Assembly: GCA_964006375.1 (NCBI GenBank)
Contig: OZ023270.1
Coordinates: 59,340,288 to 59,404,287 of the forward strand
Source of the DNA: Tillus elongatus
Lineage: Eukaryota > Arthropoda > Insecta > Coleoptera > Cleridae
DNA length: 64,000 nt
Reading direction: 5' to 3'
In this document: positions 13,432 through 27,290 of the stretch, one piece after another
How the letters are laid out: each line of letters starts with the position of its first letter
How positions within the stretch are numbered: the stretch's first letter is position 1
Notes under the pieces: model-generated
Database searches by the model: none
Seen by the model: the letters and a program-made list of their open reading frames with translations, nothing else
Told to the model about the DNA's origin: nothing
Translations under genes and position numbers: made by a program

Positions 13432-13529
13432 TTCCAACAACACATCACGAGGGCTTACAGCCTAAATACTATCGTACCGTGGGTGTCGACAAGGAGGAAA
13501 GTGGCAACTTGTTAATTCTGGACTTGAAG
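13432..13529 (-). mobile_element. Detached 3'-terminal module of LINE A
   Basis: The sequence matches the last ~100 bp of LINE A's 3' UTR (compare 20,455-20,546), including CTATCGTACCGTGGGTGTCG, and stops at the same CTTGAAG junction where the second LINE A copy loses this module. Confidence 0.75.
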
Positions 13530-14890
13530 ATTCCTATCAGTCAGAATCTCCTACTGGATTTCAAAAATCTTGTTACACAAACGCAGACAGATCATCGTGG
13601 GTGAAACGTTTGAGTCAAAAGCGCAAACTGCGGATACGTGTTATAAATATTATCACACAAGTACCAGAAGTGAAGGGTGAGGCACGGGAGAAGAAAGAGC
13701 CTGTTGAAATAAGAAGTCGTTCATCACAAATGAAATGTTACAAAAGCTTGTCTCCTATACCAACAGCTATATTCGGTCAAAGAATTACAACAAAGAATAC
13801 AGAACAGAGAAACGACATAATAGAGATGAAAGCCCTACTGAGACTTTTATACTAACAGGTCGAATAAAAAGCGATCACTAAACCACAAAAGATTTCTTTA
13901 GAACCAATGGAATGAGCTACAAAATTTTCACTTGACTATGTCTGAGGAAAGATTTCAGTTTTTGCAGAGTAATATTCGTTTTGATGACAGGAAGACAATA
14001 GGAGACAGACAATTTTTTTTTACAAATTAGCTGCCATCAGGTAATTTTTTGATGAAATCAATAACATGCTGCCAAAGTATTTTTCCATGTCATAGTATAC
14101 TACAGTTGATGAGCTGCTATTTGCGTTCAAAGGTCGATACAATTTTAAGTTGTACATACCAAGTAAACCTTACCGTTATGGCCTCAAAGTATATTTATTA
14201 TCAGACGCAAAAAGGTTTTATACATCCGAGTTAAAAATTTACGTTGGGTAGCAACCCGCCAGGACCACATAGAGTTGATACATCTAATATGGCCCTTGTT
14301 TCAAGATTAAGTCAGCCTATTTGGGATAGAACAAGAAATATCACAATGAATAACTTTTTCACTATTAGTGCTCTCGGCGATAATCTACTGAGGTATCATA
14401 AGCTGTTTCAGGTACTCAGAAAAAATAATCCGCAAATCCCTAGAGATATGATGATCAAACGACAGGACGTTTGCATTTCTAGGAAACTGCACATTAGTTT
14501 CTTATAGACCAAGAAAAAACACAAACGTTTTCTATTGATAACAATACACGAAGATGACACCATGGATGACGAAACTGGTGAACCAAAACTGACAATTCAA
14601 TGCGCGTATTACCCGACGTTGGGCATTAGTATATTTTTTGGTACTATAAACGTTGCTGGCATAAAGTTTTTTGTGATATACAAATGTAATAATCTAGAGA
14701 AAAACATACCCCAAAGGTTGTTTTTGGAAAAGTTTGGTTTTGATCTTATTGAGAAGGATGTTAAACGTCAATTATAAACAAAAGTGTCCCAAGATCTATT
14801 AGTTTGAGATTTCGTGAAATTTATGGCATCACCGAAAAGAATGAGCTAGCAAGAGAAGTTTTATATGGTCATTGTAATTGTTGTTGAGCC
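13530..14890 (+). pseudogene. piggyBac-like transposase, heavily mutated
   Basis: Across frames the sequence gives MSEERFQFLQSNIRFDD, DELLFAFKGRYNFKLYIP, PYRYGLKVYLLSDAKRFYTS, WDRTRNITMNNFF and, near the C-terminus, INVAGIKFFVIYKCNN and LFLEKFGFDLIEKDVKRQL. These correspond in order to conserved blocks of piggyBac transposases, with DELL, LLSDAK and RNITMNNFF around the catalytic aspartates. Stops and frameshifts separate the blocks, and the cysteine-rich tail is only faintly visible. It lies in intron 1 in sense orientation. It is inactive; terminal repeats were not located. Confidence 0.8.
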
Positions 14891-14904
14891 AAAAAGAATA
14901 AAAA

Positions 14905-16915
14905 ACAGTGCTGCAAATTGAATCATAACTTCCACATAGCTGTGACAATCTACTCCCCTCAGAAAGACATTCTAATGAAATGAATTTTAGGTCCAAGACT
15001 TGACCACAAAGAAAATATTCGTATCATGTACCCATAAACCTCTAAAACGTTATATATATTTTTTCCCTCAGGGCTCGACCGCGGCCTTGCCACCCGATAG
15101 CACTGCAACCTTTGGTTGATTGTGCATACCCTTAGTCTTAGTCCACCCATTCCAAAATCACTGTGCCTTGAACTAGTCTGCACAGCGATTGGTAGGGTGA
15201 AGTTTTATATTGCTCTGTCTCCGGTCTAGACTGACCGTGGATCAGTTGTCTTTTGCGGTCCAGAGCTTTACACTCGCACAAGATGTGCTGGGCTGATTCC
15301 CCCCCCCCCTGCATGCGAGGTCCTCTTCGAACCGCCCCATTTTATGCAGGTGTTTCTTGACGGCCATGTGTCCTGTCAAGAGACCTGTTGTGTTTCTGAG
15401 CTGTCCTCTGCTAAGATTCAGCAGCTCCACAGCTCTCTTTGAACTGGATCCGTCAATTATTGACTTCCCGTGTTTGAGCCCTGAGTTTTAACGAAAAAAT
15501 ATCAATTTTCACCAAATCACCCCTAATTTATCCACTACCCCCTAAAGCGATCTTACCCAAAAACAATTCAAATTTTTTTGTCGGGTGCTAACTGGATACC
15601 AAATTTGAAGATGATATCTCAATTCGTACGAAAGATATTGCGCCTACTAACAGACAAACGTACAGGCCGACAGACGTACAGGCCGACAGACAAAAAATGT
15701 TCGTTCCAGAATCAAGTTTTCTATATGTTTTGACAGTTTTTAAACCGATTTCGCCAACAAAAAATTGAAATTTCTGTCACCGATATTCCATCCCCCTCAT
15801 TCAACCCCTAATATAAGTTCAGCACAGAATCCAAATGATTGATGAAATTGAAAGTTTTCTAATAAACAAACCATAAAACGTTGTGTTACTCGAGTTTTAA
15901 CGAAAAATGTCAATTTTCACCAAATCATCCGCCATTCATCCCCTACTCTCTGGAGCGATTTTAGACAAAAACAATCCGAACCGTTCGTTTGTCGGGTGCT
16001 AACTGTATACCAATTCGTTCTAAAGTGTTCGTGAATACAAACAGACAGATATACAGACCTATAGACAAACAGACTGACAGACAAAAAGATTTCATTTCCA
16101 AATGATGTTTTCTATATGTTTTGACACTTTTTACGACGTTTAAGCGAAAACAAAATTCTCAATCTGTCGGTCTGTATGCTTCTCTGTTTGTAGCCACGAT
16201 AACTTTAGAACGAATTGAGATATCATCTTCAAATTTGGTATCCAGTTAGGACCCGACATAGGAACGCTTCGAATTGTTTTTGGGTAAGATTGCTTTAGGG
16301 GGTACGGGATAAATGAGGGATGATTTGGTGAAAATTGACATTTTTCCGTTAACACTCGAGTAATATAACGTTTTAGGGTTTGTTTATTAGAAAACCTTCA
16401 GTTTCATCAAACATCTGGTATTCTGTGGTGAAATTAAATTAGGGGTTGAATGTGTGGGAGTTGAATATCGGTGACAAATTCGATTTTTTTTGTTGCTAAA
16501 ACGGCGTAGAAATTCTCGGAATATGTTAAAAAAATTGATTCTTGAACGAACATTTTTTGTCTGTCGGTCGGTCGGTCGATCTGTATGTCTGTTGTAGGCG
16601 CAATAACTTTAGAACGAATTTCTTCAAATTTAGTATGTATTTAGAACCCGACAAAGAAACCCTTCGAATTGTTTTTGTGTAAGATCGCTTTAGGAGGTGG
16701 GGGACAAATGAGAGGTGATTTGATGGAAATTGATATTTTTTCTTAAAACTCGAGTTATATAACGTTTCAGAAGTTTATGGGTACAGAAATACGAATATTT
16801 TCTTTGTGGTCATGTCATGGACTCTTATCTCATTTCAAATAATGTCTTTCTGCGAAGAGTAGATTATCACAGCAATGTGGAAGTTATGAATCAATTGGCA
16901 CCACTATTTTCTCAG
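14905..16915. repeat. Foldback arrangement of repeat G (two inverted copies)
   Basis: The left half (14,905-16,137) is repeat G in plus orientation; the right half (16,140-16,915) is the same repeat reversed, ending with the complement of the start sequence (TAGATTATCACAG...AAGTTATGAATCAATT). The halves meet at about 16,138. A LINE fragment interrupts the left arm. Confidence 0.8.
15063..15481 (-). mobile_element. LINE F 3' fragment, copy 1
   Basis: Shows the LINE F 3' end, on the plus strand a T run then CCCTCAGGGCTCG, and coding remnants MELLNLSRGQLRNTTGLLTG and HMAVKKHLHKMGRFEEDLAC. It splits repeat G between CGTTATAT and GTTTTAACG. A C10-rich run replaces part of the zinc knuckle. Confidence 0.85.
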
Positions 16916-16936
16916 ATTATGAGAGCCTTATGTCCC

Positions 16937-17124
16937 TCCAGTTTCACAAAGCTTGGTTTAAAATTTAACGGCCGGTTAGTGACTCAAGGCTTAATACAAC
17001 CAATCACATCTTCCAAATATTTGGTTGTCATGGCAAAAACCCGGATCATCGTCTGTGATTGGTCGTCTGAAGCCTGATTAGTTAACCGTCCGTTGAATAT
17101 TTAATCGAGCTTTGTGAAACTGGA
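16937..17124. mobile_element. 188-bp MITE with terminal inverted repeats
   Basis: TCCAGTTTCACAAAGCT at the left and AGCTTTGTGAAACTGGA at the right are exact inverted repeats, and similarity continues inward (TTTAAAATTTAACGGCCGGTTA versus its diverged complement). Size and structure fit a miniature inverted-repeat transposable element; superfamily unknown. Confidence 0.75.
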
Positions 17125-17524
17125 CATTTATGTTTATGATACTTAATAATTAACTCTTATTATATATTTGTGGAAGGATCTATTTGATTTTTATCGTTTA
17201 ATAAAATTTTATGCCATTATAATTTTCACATAATTTATTTTTCTGCATTTATTAAGGACATTCCATTTGCTTGTGTCTATTATAACACTTAACTTATAAT
17301 CAAGCTGAAAGTTATCAAAATTGACTTAGCCCAAATGTAGAATAATAAAAAAAATATGCACATTGTAAGTTTATTTTCAAAGATTTTCTGAAATTGGTCT
17401 CCGAGACCGATATTAACTATGGTGTTTTAACGCTGCGTGTTAGTTACGGAGGGTTAAATACAGATTTACATAACTTAGAAATATATTGAAAAAGTGTCAA
17501 TGTAGTTTAATAATATAATTTCAG

Positions 17525-17692
17525 GAATAATTGGACAAACAAAAGAAATGCCAGATCTCTGTAGACTTTTGCTAGGACGTTGGGCTGAAATCTTGGCAAA
17601 AATTTTCTCTCTTATAGTATTGATTGGTGCTAACATAGTTTATTGGATTTTGATGTCCAATTTTCTTTATAATTCAGTTGTTGTTCTTTATG
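17525..17692 (+). CDS. SLC38A9: SLC38A9-like transporter, exon b (TM3)
   Basis: Between TTTCAG and GTAAGT. Encodes IIGQTKEMPDLCRLLLGRW, then a hydrophobic helix with KIFSLIVLIGANIVYWILMS and NFLYNS. The PDLCR...LG...FSL..LIGA.IVYW.LMSNFL pattern is what I know from SLC38A9 between helices 2 and 4. The reading phase joins exon a (G|GA) and exon c (G|GT) without a break. At the end, the frame runs on into intron sequence only because no stop occurs immediately. Confidence 0.9.
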
Positions 17693-17939
17693 GTAAGTGT
17701 TACTTTTTTATTTGTTTATTTAATTTCACCAGCTTTCTTTTATTGAGAAAGTGCAGTAGGTAAATGATAAAACCACAAATGTCAAAAAACCTCGAATCTT
17801 AACACGATGTTAATAATTTTAAAATAAAATTTAATTTGTAGTATTTGGACAAATGTTTATAGCTCTTATGTTTGAGTATCTCTCGCATTATAGATCATAT
17901 AGCTAAAATAATTATACAGGTACTCATTTTGTGTATTGT

Positions 17940-18960
17940 ATAGAAGGCCATTTATGAAGGCCCTAGGGTGTGCTAATCCTGGCAGATTTTGCCATTGTTG
18001 GATTGTCTTTCCAACTGTCGAGGTCCTTAAAGTGCGTCTTGCTGGGCATGATGATATCCCTAGCTCAGGCTCTGATCCGACTTAGTCATCCTCGACACCC
18101 CTCCTGGTAAAAGCGTTGGCCGGTACATTGCCATCAAGGCCCGAATACCCCAGTATAAATTGCAACGGTAGGAACCAAGTGTCTTTATAGCAAGCTTGGC
18201 TATCTGAAAATATTTTTAACGATTTGTGTGTACAACGGTTTTTTATCATGCATATACTTCTGCCTGGTGTATGATTGCATACTTTCCGAGCCTAGATGAT
18301 AATCTAGCATTGGTGCTGCTCTAATATGCGCCGGCTCCTGTCCCTGAGTCGGTTTTGAAATCGTACGTGTACCAGCTGAGATCTGCCCTCAATATGAATG
18401 TTTTATTTCGTGCCCAGTCCTCCCTTTCCGGAAGGACGGTCTTGAAAGGCAGGTCTCTACTGATCTCAGTAGGCATCAGGTCTGAGACAAGCCACAGAAC
18501 CTCGTGACTTTCAATATCAGCGAGGAGTCCGGTTCTTCACATACTGTTTGCATTCGGCATGATATCAGCCGTTTGTTTTAGTCTGTCTGTTGTCCACCTA
18601 GCCTCACCGTCTAGCCAAATGTAAAGAAGTGGAATGTTTAGGATGTCTTCCAGAGCGGCTGATTGAGCGGCGCTCAACGCACTCGTTATCACCAGACATG
18701 CTTGTCTCTGTAGCTGAGCCAGTTTGACCCTAGCGGTACCATGAAGTGCCTTAGGCCACCAAACTGTAGCTCCATGGGCTATCATTGGTCTGATAACCAC
18801 TACATAGAGCCAATACATCTGCTGTGGATTTGCTCTCCAGTTGTTTCCACAGATTCTTCTACACGAAGCAATTTTATCGAGAACATTTAGATGCTAGGTC
18901 ATGGAGAACATCTTAATAAAGCTATTCAAAAAGCAGTAATCCCAATCGGAGCTGCCCACA
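17940..18960 (-). pseudogene. LINE C remnant: RT thumb and RNase H
   Basis: The minus-strand frame 18,818-18,537 reads VVIRPMIAHGATVWWPKAL then QACLVITSALSAAQSAALED, the RT thumb of R1/I-type LINEs. Further 3' the RNase H part is degraded (WY.YDFKT.SGTGAGAYWS near 18,370; the distal part near 17,950-18,130). The plus-strand copy at 51,540-53,460 is the same family. Confidence 0.75.
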
Positions 18961-19663
18961 TTTTGCCGAGATTTCTCGTAATTAAAGCAGTGTCGCGATG
19001 TCTTTCAGGGCCCGACAACTTGGAAAGAGCTTCATTTAGGCTCAATTCATTTGGTATCTGAAATACTTGCGATAAATGGAAGTTCCCGTCTGAGGTAACG
19101 TGAAAGCCCTTCAGGATAATATATAATCATAATCTACACTGTTGTAAATATACTTCTACTTCTGTTTCTGAGGTCGTTTCTTGCTTCAGTTGGCTGGATA
19201 CCTACCACAAAAATCATTTTTAGTTGTTAGTTCAGTTTATTCATCTTCTGGTGAAACTAGCTTTGTAATAAAAATGGTTATCAACAGTTTTTTTACGAAT
19301 AGATAATATGCACAAGACTATATTCAACAACTTTTATTTTAAAGTTTTTTTTTAGTATAATAAATCGCTGCTGCTGAAGAATCACTATTTGGTATACATT
19401 TAACACATATATTAGATACTATATAAGGGAAATATGTTTATTCTAAACAGAAAAAATATACTAAGTATGACAAATATGAAAATGTTTTCCTCGTAAGTTT
19501 TTTTTGACAATTTTCATTAAAAACCTCGCTCATGGCGAGACCAAGACTTAATCTTTTTAAATGAGAACAATAAATTACTGACAAAAGTTTTTTTGATGTT
19601 CCATATATAAATGTTTTACAGTTTACTTTTTTCAGGTAATTATTTGAATTTCTATTTCTTCAG
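18961..19663. other. Intron 2 remainder; no gene seen
   Basis: AT-rich intron sequence ending in the pyrimidine-rich TTCTATTTCTTCAG acceptor at 19,650-19,663. Confidence 0.5.
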
Positions 19664-19906
19664 GTTACCTATTAGTGGTACAAAATGGTGTATCATTTCG
19701 AGAATCTGTGATATGTCCGAAAGAGATGCCTCCTACGAACCTAAGTCACAGTAATTTGTTACTGAGTCCGAGCACTGTCTCCAGTATTACCAAATTTTAT
19801 CAGATTTGGGACTTGTATTCAACGGTTCCTATAATATTGGCTGTGCTTATGTTTCCACTACTTAATTTTAGAAGTGCTACTTTCTTTACAAAATTTAACA
19901 GTCTTG
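19664..19906 (+). CDS. SLC38A9: SLC38A9-like transporter, exon c (luminal loop, next TM)
   Basis: Between TTCTTCAG and GTGAGT. Encodes YLLVVQNGVSFRESVICP, a luminal loop with the N-glycosylation sequon NLS (PPTNLSHSN), then KFYQIWDLYSTVPIILAVLM and FPLLNFRSATFFTKFNSLG. The last part matches the SLC38A9 segment PLLNFKSPxFFxKFNxLG. The variable glycosylated loop fits lysosomal luminal exposure. It is the longest gap-free exon before intron 3, which is about 15.2 kb. Confidence 0.9.
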
Positions 19907-20445
19907 GTGAGTATTCCTTAAAAAGTAATTTATCTAGATTTTGTAAAAGCATCATAATAAGAGATTAGCAAAAAAGCAAAATTAGTCATGGGAGAAGGGA
20001 AATCTTTAAAAGAGTTTAATTCCAAATTTTTAACTCGTATTTTCAAAACTCTTAAACTGTCAACTGTTTCTTAAGACATAGATAATTACCAATAATTTGC
20101 TTTTCTATACCTAAATAAAATAACAAGACATATTTTTTCCAAGCCGAAAAGAACTTGAAAATTGAAAATACATTAAAAAATAAATTCTTAGAATTTAAAA
20201 GATTTTTTACACCGATAACTATTACTTAAAACATGCAGGGTGTCCTATGGGTGTAAGAACGGAATATAGGTCCTCACTCAGGCTGTATTTTAAAATACGG
20301 TTTTCTCGTGGCGATATATGTTCCACGAGTGCACATTTTCACATTATTTTACGTTTATACAGGGTGTTAATATACAGAGTGTTGCATCAAACTTATTTTA
20401 TTTAATTGAACATCCTATAGAAATCCTCGGAAAGAGTAGTTTTTT

Positions 20446-21813
20446 TTTTTCAACAACACACCACGGGGGCTTGCAGCCTAAATACTATCGTACCGTGGGT
20501 GTCGACAAGGAGGAAAGAGGCAACTTGCTAATTCTGGACTTGAAGGTTTGGAGGTTCGGGGAAGAAGGGAAAACATGTGCCGACAAGAAATTTCACAATT
20601 TGGAAGTCCTCGGGACAAAAGAGCGGGCATAACAAGATGTTCTATGTCTGGTGGCCTGGACAGTAAAAGGGTGCATGCGCTCTGTTCCCTTGGTAGATCT
20701 GTTCGGGACAGCAGGTGGAGGAACTATGGAAGGAAGCTCCTCTGAGCAGTGCCTGTGCAGATATCTATAAAAAGTTCGGGACGCAGCAAGTGCGTTATGG
20801 TAGTGAATTTTCATAAAAATATTTTTAATAGCAAATATGTGTTTTTTTAAGAAAGCAGGCATCAAATTTGATTACCAGTATAACATACATAGTAAAAACA
20901 ATGTGCCATGTTTCATCAAAATAACTTTATTGTTTGAAAACGTACAGAAATTTCCGAAAGTAAACTCAAAGTGTAACCGAAAAAATCCGTTTCTTGGTCA
21001 ACCGTATAGGTTAATAGCAAATTGAGCTTTCCAAATATGAAGCATTTAATGAAAATTCGCTACCATAACGCACTTGCTGCGTCCAGAATTTCTTAACTTA
21101 AAAACATGGATTATATTTCGATGGAAAATGCAAAAACATAAGACGTTTTCGACTAAAAAAAATTTATTTGTATCACCAACGACTTATGGGCCACCCTGTT
21201 ATTGTAGCAATAATTTTTTAAGATGTAGCTCAAGACACCATATAATTAATGTATACAATATTTTTTCATATCTTGTATAATAACGGATCTATTGAGCTTT
21301 ATCATTTTTTACGGAAATTCGACAACAATTATATACCATTAAACGATAAACTCTATAGCTAGGGCTACTGCCAAGCATCAGAGAAAGAAATGAAATGAAT
21401 TTTCTGGAAATATTTTAGTAAAATGAAGGACAATTACGGTTGAAACTAAGACTTCAGGGTTTGTAAAACATTCTTCTTGAGACAGTTTCTTTCCATAGCC
21501 CGTATTAGATTCAAGTTCTTTGCCTAAATGTTGCGAATTTTGACGTTTTAAATCGTCACTTTGACGTCTTAAGGAAAACCCCAATTTATTTTTAGTTAAA
21601 TGCCCATAACTTTTTAGTCTTTTAGCCTACCAAATTTGGTTGCCCTTACTTTGTTAGTTCCGGAAATATAATTTTTTTTGAAAGAAAACTCAAAATTTTC
21701 CGGGGAAACCTGGGCCGATTTTCCTGACTAACGAACTTATCCAAGCCATTTACAAAAGGAAGGTATTCACCAAATTTTATCAAAATCGGACCATTACTTT
21801 TTGAGTTATCAGT

Positions 21814-21912
<99 letters not shown>

Positions 21913-24680
21913 ATAAACATATAAAAATTGAAACTGACCCCGGATATGTGTTCTGGGGGGCCTAACTAGCGCTCATTTGAAGAAATTTTTTCAAAATTCA
22001 AAAGTCGGGATCTCCTCATTAGTGAATTTTTTTAAGAAAATTCACTAAAAGAGAGAGGTCACCAACGGCACGTCCGTGGGCAAGGGATGGCAGCCTTTGG
22101 GTGAGGGTAGGGTCACCGTTGAGTCGTAAAGCTCTCTTCTTAATGGAGTCCAGGATAGCGAGTGTAGAAGCAGCAGCGGCACCCCAGATGTGGGAGCAGT
22201 ATTCGAGGTTTGGTCTTATTTGTGAAGTATATAAGGTATAGAGCTTAGCTGGTGAAAAGTATTTGCGAGCCCGGAAGAGGAAACCTAATTTCTTAGCAGC
22301 CGCTTCTGCAATTGATGTGACATGTTTGTGCCAATTGAGATTTCGATCCACAGAAATGCCAACAAGTGAAAAGGACTCATTACTTTAAATAACTTGGTTA
22401 TTTATTGTGATGGGTCTAGGGATGGTGTATCTCTTATGAGAAAGAAAGCAAGACTGTGATTTGGTGTAGTTGAATTGTACAATATTTCCACTTCCCCAGT
22501 CTAATATTTTCTGGAGATCCACCGAGACAGAACCCTCCATGAGTCTGCGATCCTCATCTAATTGGGCTAAAGAGACAGGCTTAGAATATCCTGTATTTGA
22601 GTGGAGGGCGCTGTCGTCCGCGTAACTGTGAACTGGGTTGGATATGCTATAAAGGAGGTCATTGATGTGGAGAAGAAACAAAGTAGAGGCTAAAGCTGAA
22701 CCTTGAGGAACTCCTGCATTAATTGGATACAGTTTAGAGGAATGGCCTTCCACGACAACAGAAATGTTCCAGTTGGAGAGTAAATTTGCTGTCCACGTAC
22801 GAGTTTTGCTGGTAGGCCATAGGCCGGTAGTTTATTAAGCAGCGCTGCGTGCCAGACAATCTGGGATTCACCGTGTAGTTCCATAGACTTGTTCCAAGAA
22901 CGGGTGACAAAGGAAAGGAGGTCGGCAGTTGATCTGCGCTGACGGAATCCATACTGCCTATCGTGGTTTATACTGTTTTTTTCAAGAAATTTTTATAATT
23001 CGGTGTTTATATACTTTTCCATCACTTTAGAGACGACTGAAAGGAGAGAAGTAGGCCTGTAGTTGCTAGAAAGCGCTTTGGATCCTTTCTTGGGGACGGG
23101 TTGTACTCGAGCAGTTTTCCAGTTACCAGGGAATATGTCTCTATTGTAATATGTCTGAAACAGACGAGTCAGGACAGGAACAAGTTCTGGTGTGCATTTT
23201 TTGAGAACAATTTCTGAGATCTTGTCAAGGCCAGAGGCTTTCCTGGTATTAAGAGAAGAGGGCATTTTTCGTTCCTTTTTAGTTTTGAAAATGATATCCG
23301 TCATTTTATGCGCGACATTGGGGACTGTTGGTGGTTGAACATTTGGAGGTAGGTTGAGAGTAGAATTGCCGGCGAACAACGAGGCAAAAAGCTCAGCGTT
23401 GCCCAGGGCGGTAAAAACAATTTCATCCCCTGAGACAAGAGGTGGGAACGTGCTCTTGCAGAAATTATTGCCAATAGATTTAGCAAGAGTCCAGAAGGGT
23501 TTGCTGGCGCTGGAGCTCAAGAGGACTTTATTTTTGATGTGGTTATTAATCGAGTTGTTTTGCCTCATAAAGAATGCGGACATAGCGGTTTCTTGCGTCG
23601 TTAAATGCTTGACGGTTTTCTTGACTGGGGTTGTGTAGAAGCTTTTTGTGAGCTTTGACCTATTCAAGTCTGGCCTTGTCACAGGATTTAGAGAACCAGG
23701 GCTTTTGAGTGGCTGCAGAGGTTTTCTGTGTACGTGAAATAAATAATTCCATGACAGCTTGGATAATTTCGGTGACGTTTTGTGTGATATCAGAGGGGTC
23801 AGGATGAGAGAAGCAGACAGACGTCCATGGAAATGAGGAAAAGTAATCTCGCATTTCGTCCCAGTTCGCGGAGTTGTAGTGCCAAATTATATGTGGGTGT
23901 GATGACTATGTGACCTCGGGTTGCATTGCGCAGGAAGCAGTGACCATGCCGTGGTCTGAGTGACTCAGGGGGGCGATGACTGATATCTTATAGCAGTCAG
24001 AATTTGTAGTAAGAAGGAGATCCAAGGGATTTGAGCTGTGTGTTGGGATGCGAGGAAAGTAAGTAGGTTGCTGAACCGTATTGGCTAAAGAATTGCTGAC
24101 TGCAAAGGCATCCGCTGCTCTTCCTTGTGGATCGGTTTTTGAAGATCCTGGCCATTCCTTATTATGGACATTGAAGTTACCAACAATAGTGACCTCGTAG
24201 GAAGAATATTCAGAAATCAGATGGTCGGTTTTTTCAGAAAGGTAGTCAAAGAGCTGGACAAAGTAGTTGTCAGAAGGTGACCGGTAAATGCAACAGATAA
24301 TTTAGTTGCAGCCCTGAGAGAGTTTTATCCATAGTTTCTTCCAGTTTCTAAATTGGAGACTCTGGTGCAGGGTAGATTGCTACGGACGTACGCGCACACG
24401 CCTACATACAATCTAAAGGAAGTAAGGAGCTCATATTAAGGTGATTAGTGGCTGTTTTGGCACTGATTTGAATTTCGGTGGGGAAGAGGAATTGGTGCCT
24501 ATTAGCCTGGAGGAAATGGTTGACGGAGCTCAGGTTAGAATTTAGGCCACATATATTCAAGAAGGATATGTTAAACCTTGATGCTGGCGCCCCCTGTACA
24601 CCCCTCTCCCGGAGATCCGAATGGAGGGGTATTTTACCTCCGGAATCTTTTGTACAAGGAGGAGCCATCATCATTTTTGT
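20446..24680 (-). pseudogene. LINE A, jockey/CR1-like retrotransposon, interrupted
   Basis: From 24,674 leftward: an endonuclease N-terminus (SFLNICGLNSNLSSVNHFLQ), VGNFNVHNKEW near 24,190 (the GDFN endonuclease motif), a linker (WFSKSCDKARLE, 23,682-22,993 frame with AISE-like and VQPVPKKGSKALSSNYRP), RT motif B NAGVPQGSALASTLFLLHIN, motif C SYADDSALHSN, and the thumb LGFLFRARKYFSPAKLYTLY. Frameshifts and stops break it. RT motif A is gone: relative to the copy at 25,862-27,190, 33 bp including the catalytic aspartate are deleted in frame at 22,855/22,856. The 3' UTR (20,446-20,772) is separated from the body by a 1.28-kb insertion and ends in poly(A). Confidence 0.85.
20773..22051. mobile_element. 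(TA)n-core non-autonomous element, copy 2, inserted in LINE A
   Basis: Left end TTCGGGACGCAGCAAGTGCG, right end the hairpin AGTGAATTTTTTTAAGAAAATTCACT at 22,020-22,045. The uninterrupted LINE A copy reads straight through this position (CTCTCTCTTTTATAGATATC, 26,949-26,970), so the element boundaries are fixed by comparison. A-rich target with about five extra A. The first 325 bp form an inverted pair of left ends (20,773-21,098). (TA)n lies at 21,817-21,910. No coding capacity. Confidence 0.85.
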
Positions 24681-25861
24681 TTATAAGGGAAACCAACTCA
24701 TACACCAGAACCGGAAACGTCCGTTGGGACTTCACCGGTTCTATGATGTAAGGGGTGGTACCTCCTCGGGCGTGAAAAAAATTCCTTTACTATCACGTAT
24801 ATAGTATTTGCTATCACGTAAAGCAAAATTCCATTACCACCTACTGTAGGTCATTCAACTAACTATCAAATGTTGAAAATGACAGTGTCAGTGTCAAGCA
24901 CGTAAATAAAACAAATAGAATGGAAGTTGATGAAGATTCCTCAGGTACCCGTCGCCGGCTTCTCTCATCTGCTGGTGTTGTCGATGATGGCGGCTCTTCG
25001 GTTGTTGTTGACGTGAATGAGATGCCTGTTTTTTCCTTGGGCGGCGATGATGGAGTGAATAAAAACAGTTTGCGGTGAAATTTTACCGTTCGAGAGGTGG
25101 GCTCGGCAATTCAGAAGGCAACGTCTAATGTAGCCATGATCAGGCTTCATATTGACTCGAAAGATGAACACCCCAGCCCAGTGATTCTAAGGGCTGGGTA
25201 AAGGCTCCCCACGGCGTAGAAGTCGCAGGTTCTTTGTTGGTGATAACCTGAATACAGCTGATGTCAAAACGGTTACAAAATACCTTTCCTTGCATGTTAC
25301 GCGCTTGCATCCAGAGTCTGATGCTGGAGACTTGAGGAAACTGTTGTCGAAAAACTTCCCTGAATTGAAGGTTCTTTAAATTAGGTCAAAGTATCCGGAC
25401 GAATACGCTTCTATGAAGGTCAGTATTAGTAAAGAAAATTACAAAAGTGCATGGAAGACAGAAATTTGGTCCAAAGCGGCTTTTGTGGGTAAATTTTTTG
25501 TAAAAAAAAGGATGCCACCCACAGCGTTGGATCCCATGTCTGTGGCGAAATAAGTGAGAGTGTCAATAAGTCTAATTTTAAGGTTGCTGGAACAACTGCC
25601 CCCGATGCGTTGCTCTGCTATTATCAAGTTCTTCAGAGTTGCTATGATATAGTCTCTATAAGTGAATCCTGGTTATCTAATGACATTTTGGACCATGAAT
25701 TGGATATTTCCGGATATCAGATATTTCTCAAAGACAGATTATCACATTCTAGTGACAAGAATGGAGGCGGCGGTGTACTGCTTGTCATCTCTAATATGTT
25801 ACAGCCTAAGCGCATTAAAATAACATTAATATTGAGCAGTGTTTTGTTGAAGTTAGTCATA

Positions 25862-27290
<1,429 letters not shown>

